64,000 nucleotides of DNA from Bacillus sp. CH30_1T (GTDB lineage Bacteria; Bacillota; Bacilli; Bacillales; Bacillaceae_B), in assembly GCF_008364765.1 (NCBI RefSeq), contig NZ_VTUY01000004.1, forward strand, positions 248,001 to 312,000, given 5' to 3'. This document shows positions 1 to 8,259 of the stretch, piece by piece. Both the position numbers and the translations under genes were made by a program. The stretch's first letter is position 1, and each line of letters begins with the position of its first letter. Under the pieces are notes generated by a model that was given only the letters and a program-made list of their open reading frames with translations, made no database searches and had not been told where the DNA came from.

Positions 1-111
1 GTTGTTTTTGGAAAGGGAGTAGGTGAGGCAATGGTCGTTACGGCTGCAGAGCAAGGAAAACTTGCCGCCTATCATTTACACGCACAATTGGCTAATGTCC
101 ACTTGAATTAA
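1..111 (+). CDS. preT: PreT-like dihydropyrimidine dehydrogenase flavoprotein subunit, C-terminal end only
   Basis: Frame 1 is open from the window edge to TAA at 109-111 and gives 36 residues. The stretch FGKGVGEAMVVTAAEQGKLA resembles the C-terminal FAD/NAD-binding end of GltD/PreT-type oxidoreductases, where a final helix packs on the flavin. PreT is the electron-input partner of PreA in the bacterial NAD-dependent dihydropyrimidine dehydrogenase, and preA follows 23 bp downstream, as expected for a preTA operon. The family call rests on this short tail plus context, so it is likely but not certain. Confidence 0.7.
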   Translation, partial: VVFGKGVGEAMVVTAAEQGKLAAYHLHAQLANVHLN

Positions 112-134
112 GATTGTCCTAGGGGGGGAAACTC

Positions 135-1421
135 ATGGCAAATTTAAACATTGATTTAGCAGGAATAAAATCACCAAATCCATTTTGGCTGGCGTCCGCA
201 CCACCAACGAACTCAGGATACCAGGTACAAAGAGCATTCGAGGCAGGTTGGGGCGGTGCAGTATGGAAAACGTTAGGGGAGCCCATTATAAATGTATCTT
301 CAAGGTTCGCAGCTGTAAGTTTTAATGGACAAAAAGTAGCAGGGTTCAATAATATCGAACTCATTACCGATCGACCATTAGAAGTGAATCTGAAGGAAAT
401 CTATGAAACAAAAAAACGGTTTCCGAATCATGCAATCATTGCATCATTAATGGTAGAGCCTAAACAAGAAAAGTGGCATGAAATCGTAAAGAAGGTTGAA
501 GACGTCGGTGTTGATGGGCTAGAGCTGAATTTTGGATGCCCACACGGAATGGCTGAACGGGGAATGGGATCTGCGTCCGGTCAGGTACCAGAACTCGTCG
601 AGAAACAAACTTTTTGGGCGAAAGAGGTGGCCAGGACACCTGTAATTGTAAAATTGACACCAAACATTACAGATATTACTGTCACAGCTGAAGCGGCTGT
701 CCGGGGTGGAGCGGATGCAGTAAGTATGATCAATACAATCAACAGTTTAGCAGGTGTTGATCTGGATTCTTGGAATACCATTCCTCATGTAGCCGGAAAA
801 GGTGCTCATGGAGGTTATTGCGGACCTGCAGTGAAGCCAATTTCATTGAACATGGTTGCAGAATGCGCCAGAAATCCACGGATCAACGTTCCGATTTCAG
901 GAATGGGAGGAGTTTCCAATTGGCAGGATGCCGTCGAATTTATGCTTATGGGAGCATCGGGGGTTCAGGTATGCACTGCTGCTATGCATCACGGTTTTAG
1001 AATTGTCGAGGATATGCTTGATGGCTTAAATAATTATTTGGATGAAAAAGGGATTGCTTCAGTCCAGGATATCGTCGGGAAATCAGTGCCGAGATTTTCT
1101 GATTGGGGAAATCTTGATCTTAATTATAGTGTTGTGGCAAAAATCAACACGGATGTTTGTATTAACTGTAATAAGTGTCATATTGCTTGTGAGGATACTT
1201 CTCATCAATGCATTGACATGCTGAAAGACCCTAAAGGAAACAGCTATTTAAAAGTGCGGGAAGAAGATTGTGTCGGGTGTAATTTATGTTCGATTGTATG
1301 TCCGGTTGATGGAGCTATTGACATGATAGAGGTTCCAAGTGGCCATATGCCAATGACATGGAATGAACGTCAGGCAGTAGTAGGTAACCTATCCGAAGCT
1401 AAAGTAAACGCGGCGAAATAA
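135..1421 (+). CDS. preA: NAD-dependent dihydropyrimidine dehydrogenase, catalytic subunit PreA
   Basis: PreA reduces uracil and thymine to the 5,6-dihydro forms, the first step of reductive pyrimidine breakdown, in the cytoplasm with PreT. The 428-aa protein has an FMN-binding TIM barrel (about residues 1-310) with the active-site loop FGCPHGMAERGMG; Cys135 is the expected proton donor. A C-terminal ferredoxin domain follows, with two 4Fe-4S motifs starting near Cys342 (CINCNKCHIAC) and Cys379 (CVGCNLCSIVCP). The start ATG is preceded by AGGGGGG. The gene sits between preT and hydA with short gaps, so the three are probably co-transcribed. Confidence 0.95.
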   Translation: MANLNIDLAGIKSPNPFWLASAPPTNSGYQVQRAFEAGWGGAVWKTLGEPIINVSSRFAAVSFNGQKVAGFNNIELITDRPLEVNLKEIYETKKRFPNHAIIASLMVEPKQEKWHEIVKKVEDVGVDGLELNFGCPHGMAERGMGSASGQVPELVEKQTFWAKEVARTPVIVKLTPNITDITVTAEAAVRGGADAVSMINTINSLAGVDLDSWNTIPHVAGKGAHGGYCGPAVKPISLNMVAECARNPRINVPISGMGGVSNWQDAVEFMLMGASGVQVCTAAMHHGFRIVEDMLDGLNNYLDEKGIASVQDIVGKSVPRFSDWGNLDLNYSVVAKINTDVCINCNKCHIACEDTSHQCIDMLKDPKGNSYLKVREEDCVGCNLCSIVCPVDGAIDMIEVPSGHMPMTWNERQAVVGNLSEAKVNAAK

Positions 1422-1437
1422 TTCTGGAGGTATGGAA

Positions 1438-2865
1438 ATGAATAAAATTATTCAAAATGGAACCATTGTTACGGCAACAGACACATATAAAGCGGATGTG
1501 CTTTTACAAAATGGGAAAATCTCAGCTATAGGTAAAGGGTTTGATACTAGCAATGCGGAAATTATTGACGCGAAAGGAAAGTACATTTTTCCAGGTGGGA
1601 TCGATCCCCATACTCATCTGGAAATGCCCTTCGGTGGGACGGTATCAAAGGATGATTTCGAGAGTGGAACCATTGCAGCAGCGTTTGGAGGAACGACGAC
1701 ACTCATTGATTTCTGTTTGACCAATAAGGGAGAACCACTTCAAAATGCAATTGATACATGGCATGCGAAGTCTAAGGATAAAGCGGTGATCGATTATAGT
1801 TTCCATTTAATGATAGGGGAAATAAATCAAGATGTTCTATCACAGCTTCCTGAGGTAATGGATAAAGAGGGGATTACATCATTCAAAGTCTTTATGGCAT
1901 ATAAAAATGTATTCCAGGCAGACGATGAAACGCTATTTAGAACCTTAATAGCTGCGAAGGAATTAGGAGCACTCGTAATGGTACATGCAGAGAATGGCGA
2001 CGTTATTGAGTATTTAACCGAAAAGGCTTTAGAGGAAGGGAAAACGGAACCAATTTATCACGCGCTTACGAGACCTCCTGAACTGGAGGGAGAAGCGACA
2101 GGCCGCGCAGCTAAACTAACCGGATTGGCAGATTCCCAATTATATGTTGTGCATGTTTCCTGTTCTGATGCCGTTGAGCAGATTTCAGCAGCAAGGAGTA
2201 AAGGATTGAATGTTTGGGGAGAAACATGTCCACAGTATCTTGTGCTTGATCAAACCTATTTAGAACGTCCGAACTTTGAGGGAGCTAAATACGTTTGGTC
2301 TCCTCCCCTTCGTGAGAAGTGGCATCAAGATGTTCTCTGGAATGCCTTGAAAAGTGGTCAGCTGCAAACATTAGGGTCAGATCAATGCTCATTTGATTTC
2401 CAAGGGCAAAAAGATCTTGGGAAAGATGATTTCACTAAAATCCCGAATGGCGGACCGATTGTTGAGGACCGTGTATCCATATTATTCTCAGAAGGAGTTG
2501 AAAAAGGGCGGATAAGCTTAAACCAGTTTGTTGATATCATGTCTACGCGTAGTGCAAAGCTGTTTGGTCTTTATCCTCAGAAAGGAACCATTGCTGTAGG
2601 TTCTGATGCTGATGTGGTCATTTTCGACCCAAATGCTGAGAGAGTAATCTCTGCTGAAACTCATCATATGGCAGCAGATTATAACCCGTTTGAAGGCATG
2701 AAGATAAAAGGTGAACCTGTTTCTGTTTTGTCCAGGGGTGAATATGTCATTAAAGACAAACAGTTCGTCGGTAAGCTGGGAACCGGAAAGTATATTAAGA
2801 GAGCAAAATACGGTGAGCTTATTTCAAGTGAAGAGAGTGAAGCACTTCAATCCTCTAAGTCTTAA
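1438..2865 (+). CDS. hydA: Dihydropyrimidinase / hydantoinase
   Basis: A cytoplasmic metal-dependent amidohydrolase that opens dihydrouracil/dihydrothymine to N-carbamoyl-beta-amino acids. I place the start at ATG 1438, 7 nt after GGAGG (1426-1430), not at ATG 1432, which is only 1 nt from it. With this start the metal ligands fall at the positions known for Bacillus-type hydantoinases: His58 and His60 (DPHTH), carboxylated Lys150 (FKVFMAYKN), His183 (VHAENGD), His239 (VVHVSCSD) and Asp315 (GSDQCSF). The protein is 475 aa, full length. It lies 16 bp after preA and supplies the second pathway step. Confidence 0.95.
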   Translation: MNKIIQNGTIVTATDTYKADVLLQNGKISAIGKGFDTSNAEIIDAKGKYIFPGGIDPHTHLEMPFGGTVSKDDFESGTIAAAFGGTTTLIDFCLTNKGEPLQNAIDTWHAKSKDKAVIDYSFHLMIGEINQDVLSQLPEVMDKEGITSFKVFMAYKNVFQADDETLFRTLIAAKELGALVMVHAENGDVIEYLTEKALEEGKTEPIYHALTRPPELEGEATGRAAKLTGLADSQLYVVHVSCSDAVEQISAARSKGLNVWGETCPQYLVLDQTYLERPNFEGAKYVWSPPLREKWHQDVLWNALKSGQLQTLGSDQCSFDFQGQKDLGKDDFTKIPNGGPIVEDRVSILFSEGVEKGRISLNQFVDIMSTRSAKLFGLYPQKGTIAVGSDADVVIFDPNAERVISAETHHMAADYNPFEGMKIKGEPVSVLSRGEYVIKDKQFVGKLGTGKYIKRAKYGELISSEESEALQSSKS

Positions 2866-2997
2866 AAACTTTAGAAAATAATGCATCTTAACTGTAGAAC
2901 AACTCCTGCTAAGAGGAGGGGAGACTGCCTTCCTCTGGCCTCTCTTGTCAAAGATTGGTTTTGCCATTCGAAGCAAATCAAATAAGGGGTGTTCAAG

Positions 2998-4467
2998 ATG
3001 AAGAAAAGTTATTTAAAGTCTCCGGATTTATTACCGATTAAAGAGAGCGAAAGAAAAATCACCAAGCTTGGCTATTCATTTATGTGGGTTGGAATGGTTG
3101 TTGTTCTTGCAACCTTTGCCATTGGGGGAGCCGGCGTCGTATCCCTACCTCTACCCCTTGTTGTGCTGGCCACCATTATTGGGTCTCTTGCGATCGGTCT
3201 ATTTATTACATTAACCGGGGATATTGGGATTGAGCATGGGGTATCATTTCCAGTATATATGAGAGCACCTTTTGGAACGCTGGGAACCCATATTCCCTCT
3301 GTAGTTCGTGGTCTGGCTGCATCAATGTGGTTTGGAATAAACACTTACTTTGGTGCAACAGCGATGAACGGGATATTAAATATTTTATTTGGTTTTGATA
3401 ACTGGTTTGTTTGTTTCGTGATTTTTGCGGTACTCCAATTAGTGAATACAGCTCTTGGGATTAAAGCGGTGGAAAGATTTGCCGACCTTGCCGCACCGGT
3501 CATCATTCTTATTTCTGTATGGATGTATTCATCCTTATCTGAATCAGCTGCTTCTCAAGGAAGAGACATTTGGAGCTGGGTTGAAAGTCCGGTAACAGGT
3601 GTTGCCACGTTTACGGCATTTCTGGTAGTCATCTTTAGTAATATGGGATTTTGGGCCACACTATCTGCTGATATTCCGTCCATTTCCAGATTCATGAAAG
3701 CTCCAAAAAATGAGCGGAATTGGTTTAAGAGAAACAAAAGTTCGTTAATTGGTAACCTTGTAGCTCTCCCTATTACTCAATCATTTATGGTGTTAATTGG
3801 TGGGATTTCATATATTGCCGTTTTAAATTATGATCCCGTTGTCGCCCTTCAAGAAGCAGCGAGCGGATTCGTTTTAGGGGTCCTTCTTCTGATGATCGTC
3901 CTGGCTCAATGGTCAACAAATATTGCTGCGAATATCGTTCCAGCTGCAACAATATTCTCTAATGTCGGGGGACCCAAATTCCCGTTCTGGGCAGGGGTCA
4001 TCACCGCTGGTATTGTGGGTACGATCGTACAACCATGGAACCTTTTTGGGGTAATCATTCCAGTTCTACTTTTCGTAGGAGGCATTTTGTCAGCCATCGT
4101 AGGAATTTTGATTTCAGACTATTATTTTATCAGGAAACGAAGAGTCAATGTACCTGCATTATATGAAGACAAAGGACAATTCAAGTATATGAATGGAGTG
4201 AATCTTGCAGGGTTCATCTCATGGATTATTGGAGGAGTCGCCTCCTATTACGTTCCAAACTTCTCATTTTTAGTCGGCTTCGGGGTTGGAGCTCTTAGCT
4301 ATTATGTATTGGCTAAATTCTGGTGGTTTAAGAAATACGAGCAGGCAGAACTAATTGATCCGAGTGATGAGAAATATCTTGGATTGTCTGTCGGTCGCGA
4401 TTGGGAAATTCAAGTCGAAGAAGTCATTGTCTCAGAAGAATCCCCAACAGGCACAAGTTTTTCTTAA
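2998..4467 (+). CDS. NCS1-family nucleobase/hydantoin permease
   Basis: A membrane transporter of the nucleobase:cation symporter-1 family (cytosine, uracil, allantoin, hydantoin). The 489-aa protein is strongly hydrophobic, with about 12 membrane segments, and begins with the family-type lead SPDLLPIKESERK followed by a first helix at about residue 24. NCS1 features include GIEHGVSFPVYMRAPFG near residue 80 and ISDYYFIRKR near 375. ATG 2998 is chosen because AAGGGGT lies 8 nt upstream; a GTG at 2989 lies inside that ribosome binding site. Position in the pyrimidine-degradation cluster suggests uracil, thymine or dihydropyrimidine as substrate; this is inferred. Confidence 0.88.
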   Translation: MKKSYLKSPDLLPIKESERKITKLGYSFMWVGMVVVLATFAIGGAGVVSLPLPLVVLATIIGSLAIGLFITLTGDIGIEHGVSFPVYMRAPFGTLGTHIPSVVRGLAASMWFGINTYFGATAMNGILNILFGFDNWFVCFVIFAVLQLVNTALGIKAVERFADLAAPVIILISVWMYSSLSESAASQGRDIWSWVESPVTGVATFTAFLVVIFSNMGFWATLSADIPSISRFMKAPKNERNWFKRNKSSLIGNLVALPITQSFMVLIGGISYIAVLNYDPVVALQEAASGFVLGVLLLMIVLAQWSTNIAANIVPAATIFSNVGGPKFPFWAGVITAGIVGTIVQPWNLFGVIIPVLLFVGGILSAIVGILISDYYFIRKRRVNVPALYEDKGQFKYMNGVNLAGFISWIIGGVASYYVPNFSFLVGFGVGALSYYVLAKFWWFKKYEQAELIDPSDEKYLGLSVGRDWEIQVEEVIVSEESPTGTSFS

Positions 4468-4538
4468 ATGGAATGGTTTTCATTAAATCATGAAGCAAGG
4501 TAGTTCTTATCCGAAGATACGTTAGAAAGGGTGTCATC

Positions 4539-4742
4539 ATGTCTGATTATCAAGAGTTTTTAAGTGAACGCGATAAGATTGATTTTCTCATTCAAAAAGG
4601 CTTTAAAATTGAGAAAATAACAGAGAACCTAAGTGGGGCATTTGTTCTGTTTAAGCATACTGAAAATAAAAGAAGTGCCACTCTTCATGTGAAAACGGCA
4701 AATGCACGAAAATATTTTTCGAATCTATTACTTCAAAACTAA
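4539..4742 (+). CDS. Small conserved-looking protein of unknown function (67 aa)
   Basis: I do not recognise this gene. GAAAGGGTG precedes the ATG at good distance. The product is soluble, charged, with no signal peptide or membrane helix; it contains FLIQKGFKIEKITENLSG, which looks like an alpha/beta fold. It lies between the NCS1 permease and a second tiny gene, ahead of the PucR regulator, on the same strand as the pyrimidine genes. It could be an accessory or regulatory peptide of the pathway, but this is only positional inference. Confidence 0.6.
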   Translation: MSDYQEFLSERDKIDFLIQKGFKIEKITENLSGAFVLFKHTENKRSATLHVKTANARKYFSNLLLQN

Positions 4743-4763
4743 TAGTTGAAGGGGGAAACTTGG

Positions 4764-4949
4764 ATGAGTGACGTTATGGGACCGCATGAAGGAAAGGAAC
4801 TGACACTTTTTCCGGGAAATATGCAAACGTCTGATGAGTTAATCGATTGGGTGTTAGCCGTCTTATCTTCACAACAGCTATCAGATGAAGAAATAATGAA
4901 ATGGTGGAGTGAAGAAATCCAGTTTGCAATCCCCTCTATAGAAGAATAA
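4764..4949 (+). CDS. Small acidic protein of unknown function (61 aa)
   Basis: I do not recognise this gene. The start ATG 4764 sits 8 nt after AAGGGGG. The product is acidic and predicted helical (TSDELIDWVLAVLSSQQLSD, then a WW-containing helix), with no cysteines, signal or membrane segment. It begins 21 bp after the preceding 67-aa gene and ends just before a strong terminator at 4962-4985, so the two small genes likely close the pyrimidine transcription unit. Function unknown. Confidence 0.6.
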   Translation: MSDVMGPHEGKELTLFPGNMQTSDELIDWVLAVLSSQQLSDEEIMKWWSEEIQFAIPSIEE

Positions 4950-4961
4950 AAGCAAAATGAA

Positions 4962-4985
4962 GGATTGGTTCTGCCAATCCTTTTT
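4962..4985 (+). terminator. Rho-independent terminator of the preTA-hydA-permease unit
   Basis: Perfect 7-bp stem GGATTGG/CCAATCC with a 5-nt loop followed by five T. It separates the catabolic genes from the PucR-type regulator gene. Confidence 0.85.
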
Positions 4986-5021
4986 CTCCATTTTCCCAAG
5001 GCAGAACATAAGGAGAGAAAA

Positions 5022-6623
5022 ATGAAAAGTAATTACTATTTCTCAGTAGAAGATATTCTAGTAAGAAAATACTTTGAACATGCTAAAGTGATTGCTGGGC
5101 ATAATGGTCTCAGCCGTCAGGTGAAGTGGGTCCATGTAGTCGAAGTAACATCAATAAAAAATCTTCTTAACGGAAATGAACTGATCCTTTCTACAGGAAT
5201 CGCTTTACAGGAGGAAGAGACATTTCTTTCACTCCTTCAACAGTTAATCGAGAGTGAAGCAGCAGCCATTTGCATTGAACTTGATACAAATATTTCCACG
5301 ATTCCGATTTCTGTATTAAAGTGTGCAGATACATTTGATTTTCCTATTATTGTGTTCGAAAGGGAAGTTCCGTTCGTTAGTATTACTCAGGATATTCACT
5401 CCGTACTAATCAATCAGCAATATGACATGATAAAAAAACTGGATTCATATGCACAGGAGTTAAATAGAAGGCTGCTCGTCGTTAATCACTTCAGAGAGCT
5501 TCTTCAGGCTTTACATAAGGAGCTTACTGTACCTGTACTATTTCAGTTGAAAGAACAAGAGGTGGAAATCTATCCGCTCATGTGCTCACCGGATGAAGAG
5601 AGAATACGAAAATGTTATCACAGTCATAAAGATTCCCTTAATCCCCATTTTGCCTCCACTAAAGTTATTCTATTTGACCAGGAATACGCAGAGTTATGTA
5701 TATACAGAAGCGATCATCCTTTCAGTGAATATGAGCTTCTCATATTGGACAGAACATCAACGGCGTTAGCCCAGTATTTAATGAGAGAATTGTATTTTAA
5801 CGAGCAAAAGCGGTTAGAAGACTCCAAATGGATTACCTGTTGGTTAAAAGGAGAACAGTCCTATGAGAAACTCTCTGCTTTTTTAGCCGGCTTAAAAGTA
5901 CAGGTCAATGGTGGAGTCGTCTGTATTTGCCAGACGAATAGACTGAATGAACAAGAGCCGATTGATTTTACCTTTTTTAACCTTGTAACCAGAAGTATTT
6001 TTGAACAACAGGGTTTTCGAGTGTTACCCGAAAGAGTAGGGAATGATATCATTTTCATTCTTCTGGACACAAGGAGCACAGGAGATTGGAAATCGAGAGT
6101 CACCACTGCCTACGAAAAGATTCTTCAGTCTGATTTCTTTAGAGATTCTTCACAAACAGTATTTGCAACAGGTAAATACCAAATGGAGACGATGGAAATT
6201 CACAAGAGCTATGAAACAGCTAAAGATAGTCTCATGTTTCAGTCAAAGGTGGATGCTTCAAGAGCCTACTTTTTCTTTGATGATTTGCATTTATACAGAC
6301 TGATTTCAATCGTTAACAACAATGTTAATCTGTGGGAAATGATCAAAGAGTACCTAACACCGCTCCTGGATTATGATCGTAAACATGATGGCAGTCTATT
6401 GAAGACGTTGAAGGTTTTCCTTGCATGTCAGGGATCAAAACAGGAAACATCCAAACAACTATTTATTGTAAGACAAACACTCTACCATCGACTCAAAAAA
6501 ATTGAAGATTTACTTGGAGATGATTTCATGACCTCTGATAAACGTGTGGCCATCGAGTTTCTCCTTGCTGCCCATGATTACTTGCAACCGCTTACATCTT
6601 TGGAAAAGTCGGAGATTAATTAA
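5022..6623 (+). CDS. PucR-family transcriptional regulator
   Basis: A cytoplasmic DNA-binding regulator. The 533-aa protein has the N-terminal PucR sensor domain (about 5-125: SVEDILVRKYFEHAKVIAG, then NGNELILSTG), a middle GGDEF-like/CdaR region, and a C-terminal helix-turn-helix of the HTH_30 type (LKVFLACQGSKQETSKQLFI, then VRQTLYHRLKKIEDLLG). ATG 5022 is chosen because AAGGAGAG lies just upstream; an in-frame GTG at 4965 lies inside the terminator hairpin. It stands between the pyrimidine reduction genes and the semialdehyde dehydrogenase/aminotransferase genes and probably controls one or both groups. B. subtilis PucR controls purine use; this one more likely senses a pyrimidine-pathway metabolite. 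Confidence 0.88.
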   Translation: MKSNYYFSVEDILVRKYFEHAKVIAGHNGLSRQVKWVHVVEVTSIKNLLNGNELILSTGIALQEEETFLSLLQQLIESEAAAICIELDTNISTIPISVLKCADTFDFPIIVFEREVPFVSITQDIHSVLINQQYDMIKKLDSYAQELNRRLLVVNHFRELLQALHKELTVPVLFQLKEQEVEIYPLMCSPDEERIRKCYHSHKDSLNPHFASTKVILFDQEYAELCIYRSDHPFSEYELLILDRTSTALAQYLMRELYFNEQKRLEDSKWITCWLKGEQSYEKLSAFLAGLKVQVNGGVVCICQTNRLNEQEPIDFTFFNLVTRSIFEQQGFRVLPERVGNDIIFILLDTRSTGDWKSRVTTAYEKILQSDFFRDSSQTVFATGKYQMETMEIHKSYETAKDSLMFQSKVDASRAYFFFDDLHLYRLISIVNNNVNLWEMIKEYLTPLLDYDRKHDGSLLKTLKVFLACQGSKQETSKQLFIVRQTLYHRLKKIEDLLGDDFMTSDKRVAIEFLLAAHDYLQPLTSLEKSEIN

Positions 6624-6771
6624 TTGTAAAATGTAAAATTGAGAAGTCAGGTTCTTTTACACAATGTCTAATGAAACCACTAACAATTTCTTTCATAATA
6701 AAACTATAAACTATACGACAGGTTCTACACCACACAGAAAAATCAGATGAAAAAATAAGGAGGAACTGAAT

Positions 6772-8238
6772 ATGACAATCATTAAAAAAGACGTAGCTGT
6801 ATTAAAGAATTACATTGGAGGTGAATGGGTTGATTCTCTTAGCTCACAGACGTTACAAGTAGTGAATCCTGCTACAAATGAAGAGATTGCAAGAGTTCCG
6901 GTTTCTACTAAAGAAGACGTCGCTAGAGCTGTGAAAGCTGCTAAACAAGCTTCACAAACCTGGAAGAAGACGCCGGTTCCAAAACGTGCCCGTATTCTTT
7001 ATAAATACCATTCTTTACTTTCTGACAATCATGAGGAATTGGCCAAACTGGTTGTACAGGAAAATGGTAAATCATTTAAAGAGGCGTATGGTGAAGTACA
7101 GCGGGGGCTTGAGTGTGTGGAATTCGCTTGTGGTGCACCGACTTTAATGATGGGTGAAACGCTGAGTGGTATTGCAGAGGATATTGACTCAGAGATGTTC
7201 CGATATCCACTTGGTGTAGTGGGGGGGATCACTCCCTTTAACTTTCCTATGATGGTGCCCCTGTGGATGTTCCCGCTTGCAATTGCATGTGGAAATACTT
7301 TCGTGTTGAAGCCATCTGAAAGAACCCCTATTTTAGCCAATAGGCTTGCAGAGTTATTAACAGATGCAGGAATGCCCGATGGTGTATTAAATGTCGTGCA
7401 TGGTGCACATGATGTCGTAAATGGGTTGATCGAGCATAAAGATATCGCAGCTATATCCTTCGTCGGGTCTCAACCGGTGGCTAAATATGTGTACCAACAG
7501 GCTGCCTCTCATGGGAAAAGGGTGCAGGCATTATCCGGGGCGAAGAATCATCATGTTGTCATGCCTGATGCAGATATGAATAAAGCGGCTGAGCATATTA
7601 TCAGTTCAGCGTTTGGCAGTGCCGGCCAGCGATGTATGGCGTGCAGTGCCGTAGTGGTTGTGGGGGATAATGAACCGTTTGTTAAAGCTTTAAGTAAAAA
7701 AGCAGATGAATTATGTATTGGTAACGGAATGGACGAAGAAGTGCTTCTCACTCCCGTCATTCGAAAAGAACATCGAGAGAAGACACTGGGTTATATTGAC
7801 AAAGGACTGCAGGAAGGTGCATCCCTCATACGAGATGGGCGTAAAGAAATGGATGACTTCAAGGAAGGAAACTTCTTGGGTGCAACCATCTTTGACCATG
7901 TTTCACCGGATATGACCATTGCAAAAGAAGAAATGTTTGCCCCTATCCTCAGTTTACTAAGAGCCAAGGATTTGGATGAAGGACTTGATTATATTCGTCA
8001 ATCAAGATATGGAAATGGTGCTACGATTTACACAAAAGATGCAAAGGCTGTCCGTCAGTTCAGAGAAGAAGCAGACGCCGGAATGCTGGGTATAAACGTT
8101 GGTGTTCCTGCGACAATGGCGTTCTTCCCATTTTCAGGGTGGAAGGATTCTTTCTATGGGGATATGCATGTAAACGGTAAAGACGGAGTAAATTTCTATA
8201 CTAGGAAGAAAATGATCACTTCTCGATTTGATTTTTAA
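6772..8238 (+). CDS. mmsA: CoA-acylating methylmalonate/malonate-semialdehyde dehydrogenase
   Basis: An NAD-dependent aldehyde dehydrogenase that converts malonate semialdehyde (from beta-alanine) or methylmalonate semialdehyde to acetyl- or propionyl-CoA. The 488-aa protein has the ALDH fold, with the nucleotide-side motif KPSERTP, the FVGSQPVAKYVY helix, and the catalytic motif GQRCMACS with Cys288. The CoA-acylating subfamily feature is the absence of the usual general-base glutamate before the cysteine: the region reads LSGAKNHHVV where standard ALDHs have E-L-GG. A GGAGG site precedes the ATG. With the next gene it completes breakdown of beta-alanine. Confidence 0.92.
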   Translation: MTIIKKDVAVLKNYIGGEWVDSLSSQTLQVVNPATNEEIARVPVSTKEDVARAVKAAKQASQTWKKTPVPKRARILYKYHSLLSDNHEELAKLVVQENGKSFKEAYGEVQRGLECVEFACGAPTLMMGETLSGIAEDIDSEMFRYPLGVVGGITPFNFPMMVPLWMFPLAIACGNTFVLKPSERTPILANRLAELLTDAGMPDGVLNVVHGAHDVVNGLIEHKDIAAISFVGSQPVAKYVYQQAASHGKRVQALSGAKNHHVVMPDADMNKAAEHIISSAFGSAGQRCMACSAVVVVGDNEPFVKALSKKADELCIGNGMDEEVLLTPVIRKEHREKTLGYIDKGLQEGASLIRDGRKEMDDFKEGNFLGATIFDHVSPDMTIAKEEMFAPILSLLRAKDLDEGLDYIRQSRYGNGATIYTKDAKAVRQFREEADAGMLGINVGVPATMAFFPFSGWKDSFYGDMHVNGKDGVNFYTRKKMITSRFDF

Positions 8239-8259
8239 TCAGAGTTAGGGGGAACTTTC

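Noticed and set aside
119..364. Many minus-strand frames of 60-110 aa under strong plus-strand genes (for example here under preA)
   Set aside because: They lack ribosome binding sites and protein features and mirror codon use of the real gene on the other strand.
2899..2950. Purine-rich/pyrimidine-rich stretch between hydA and the permease as a terminator
   Set aside because: Only a 6-bp stem (AGAGGA/TCCTCT) can be drawn and no T run follows; read-through to the permease is likely.
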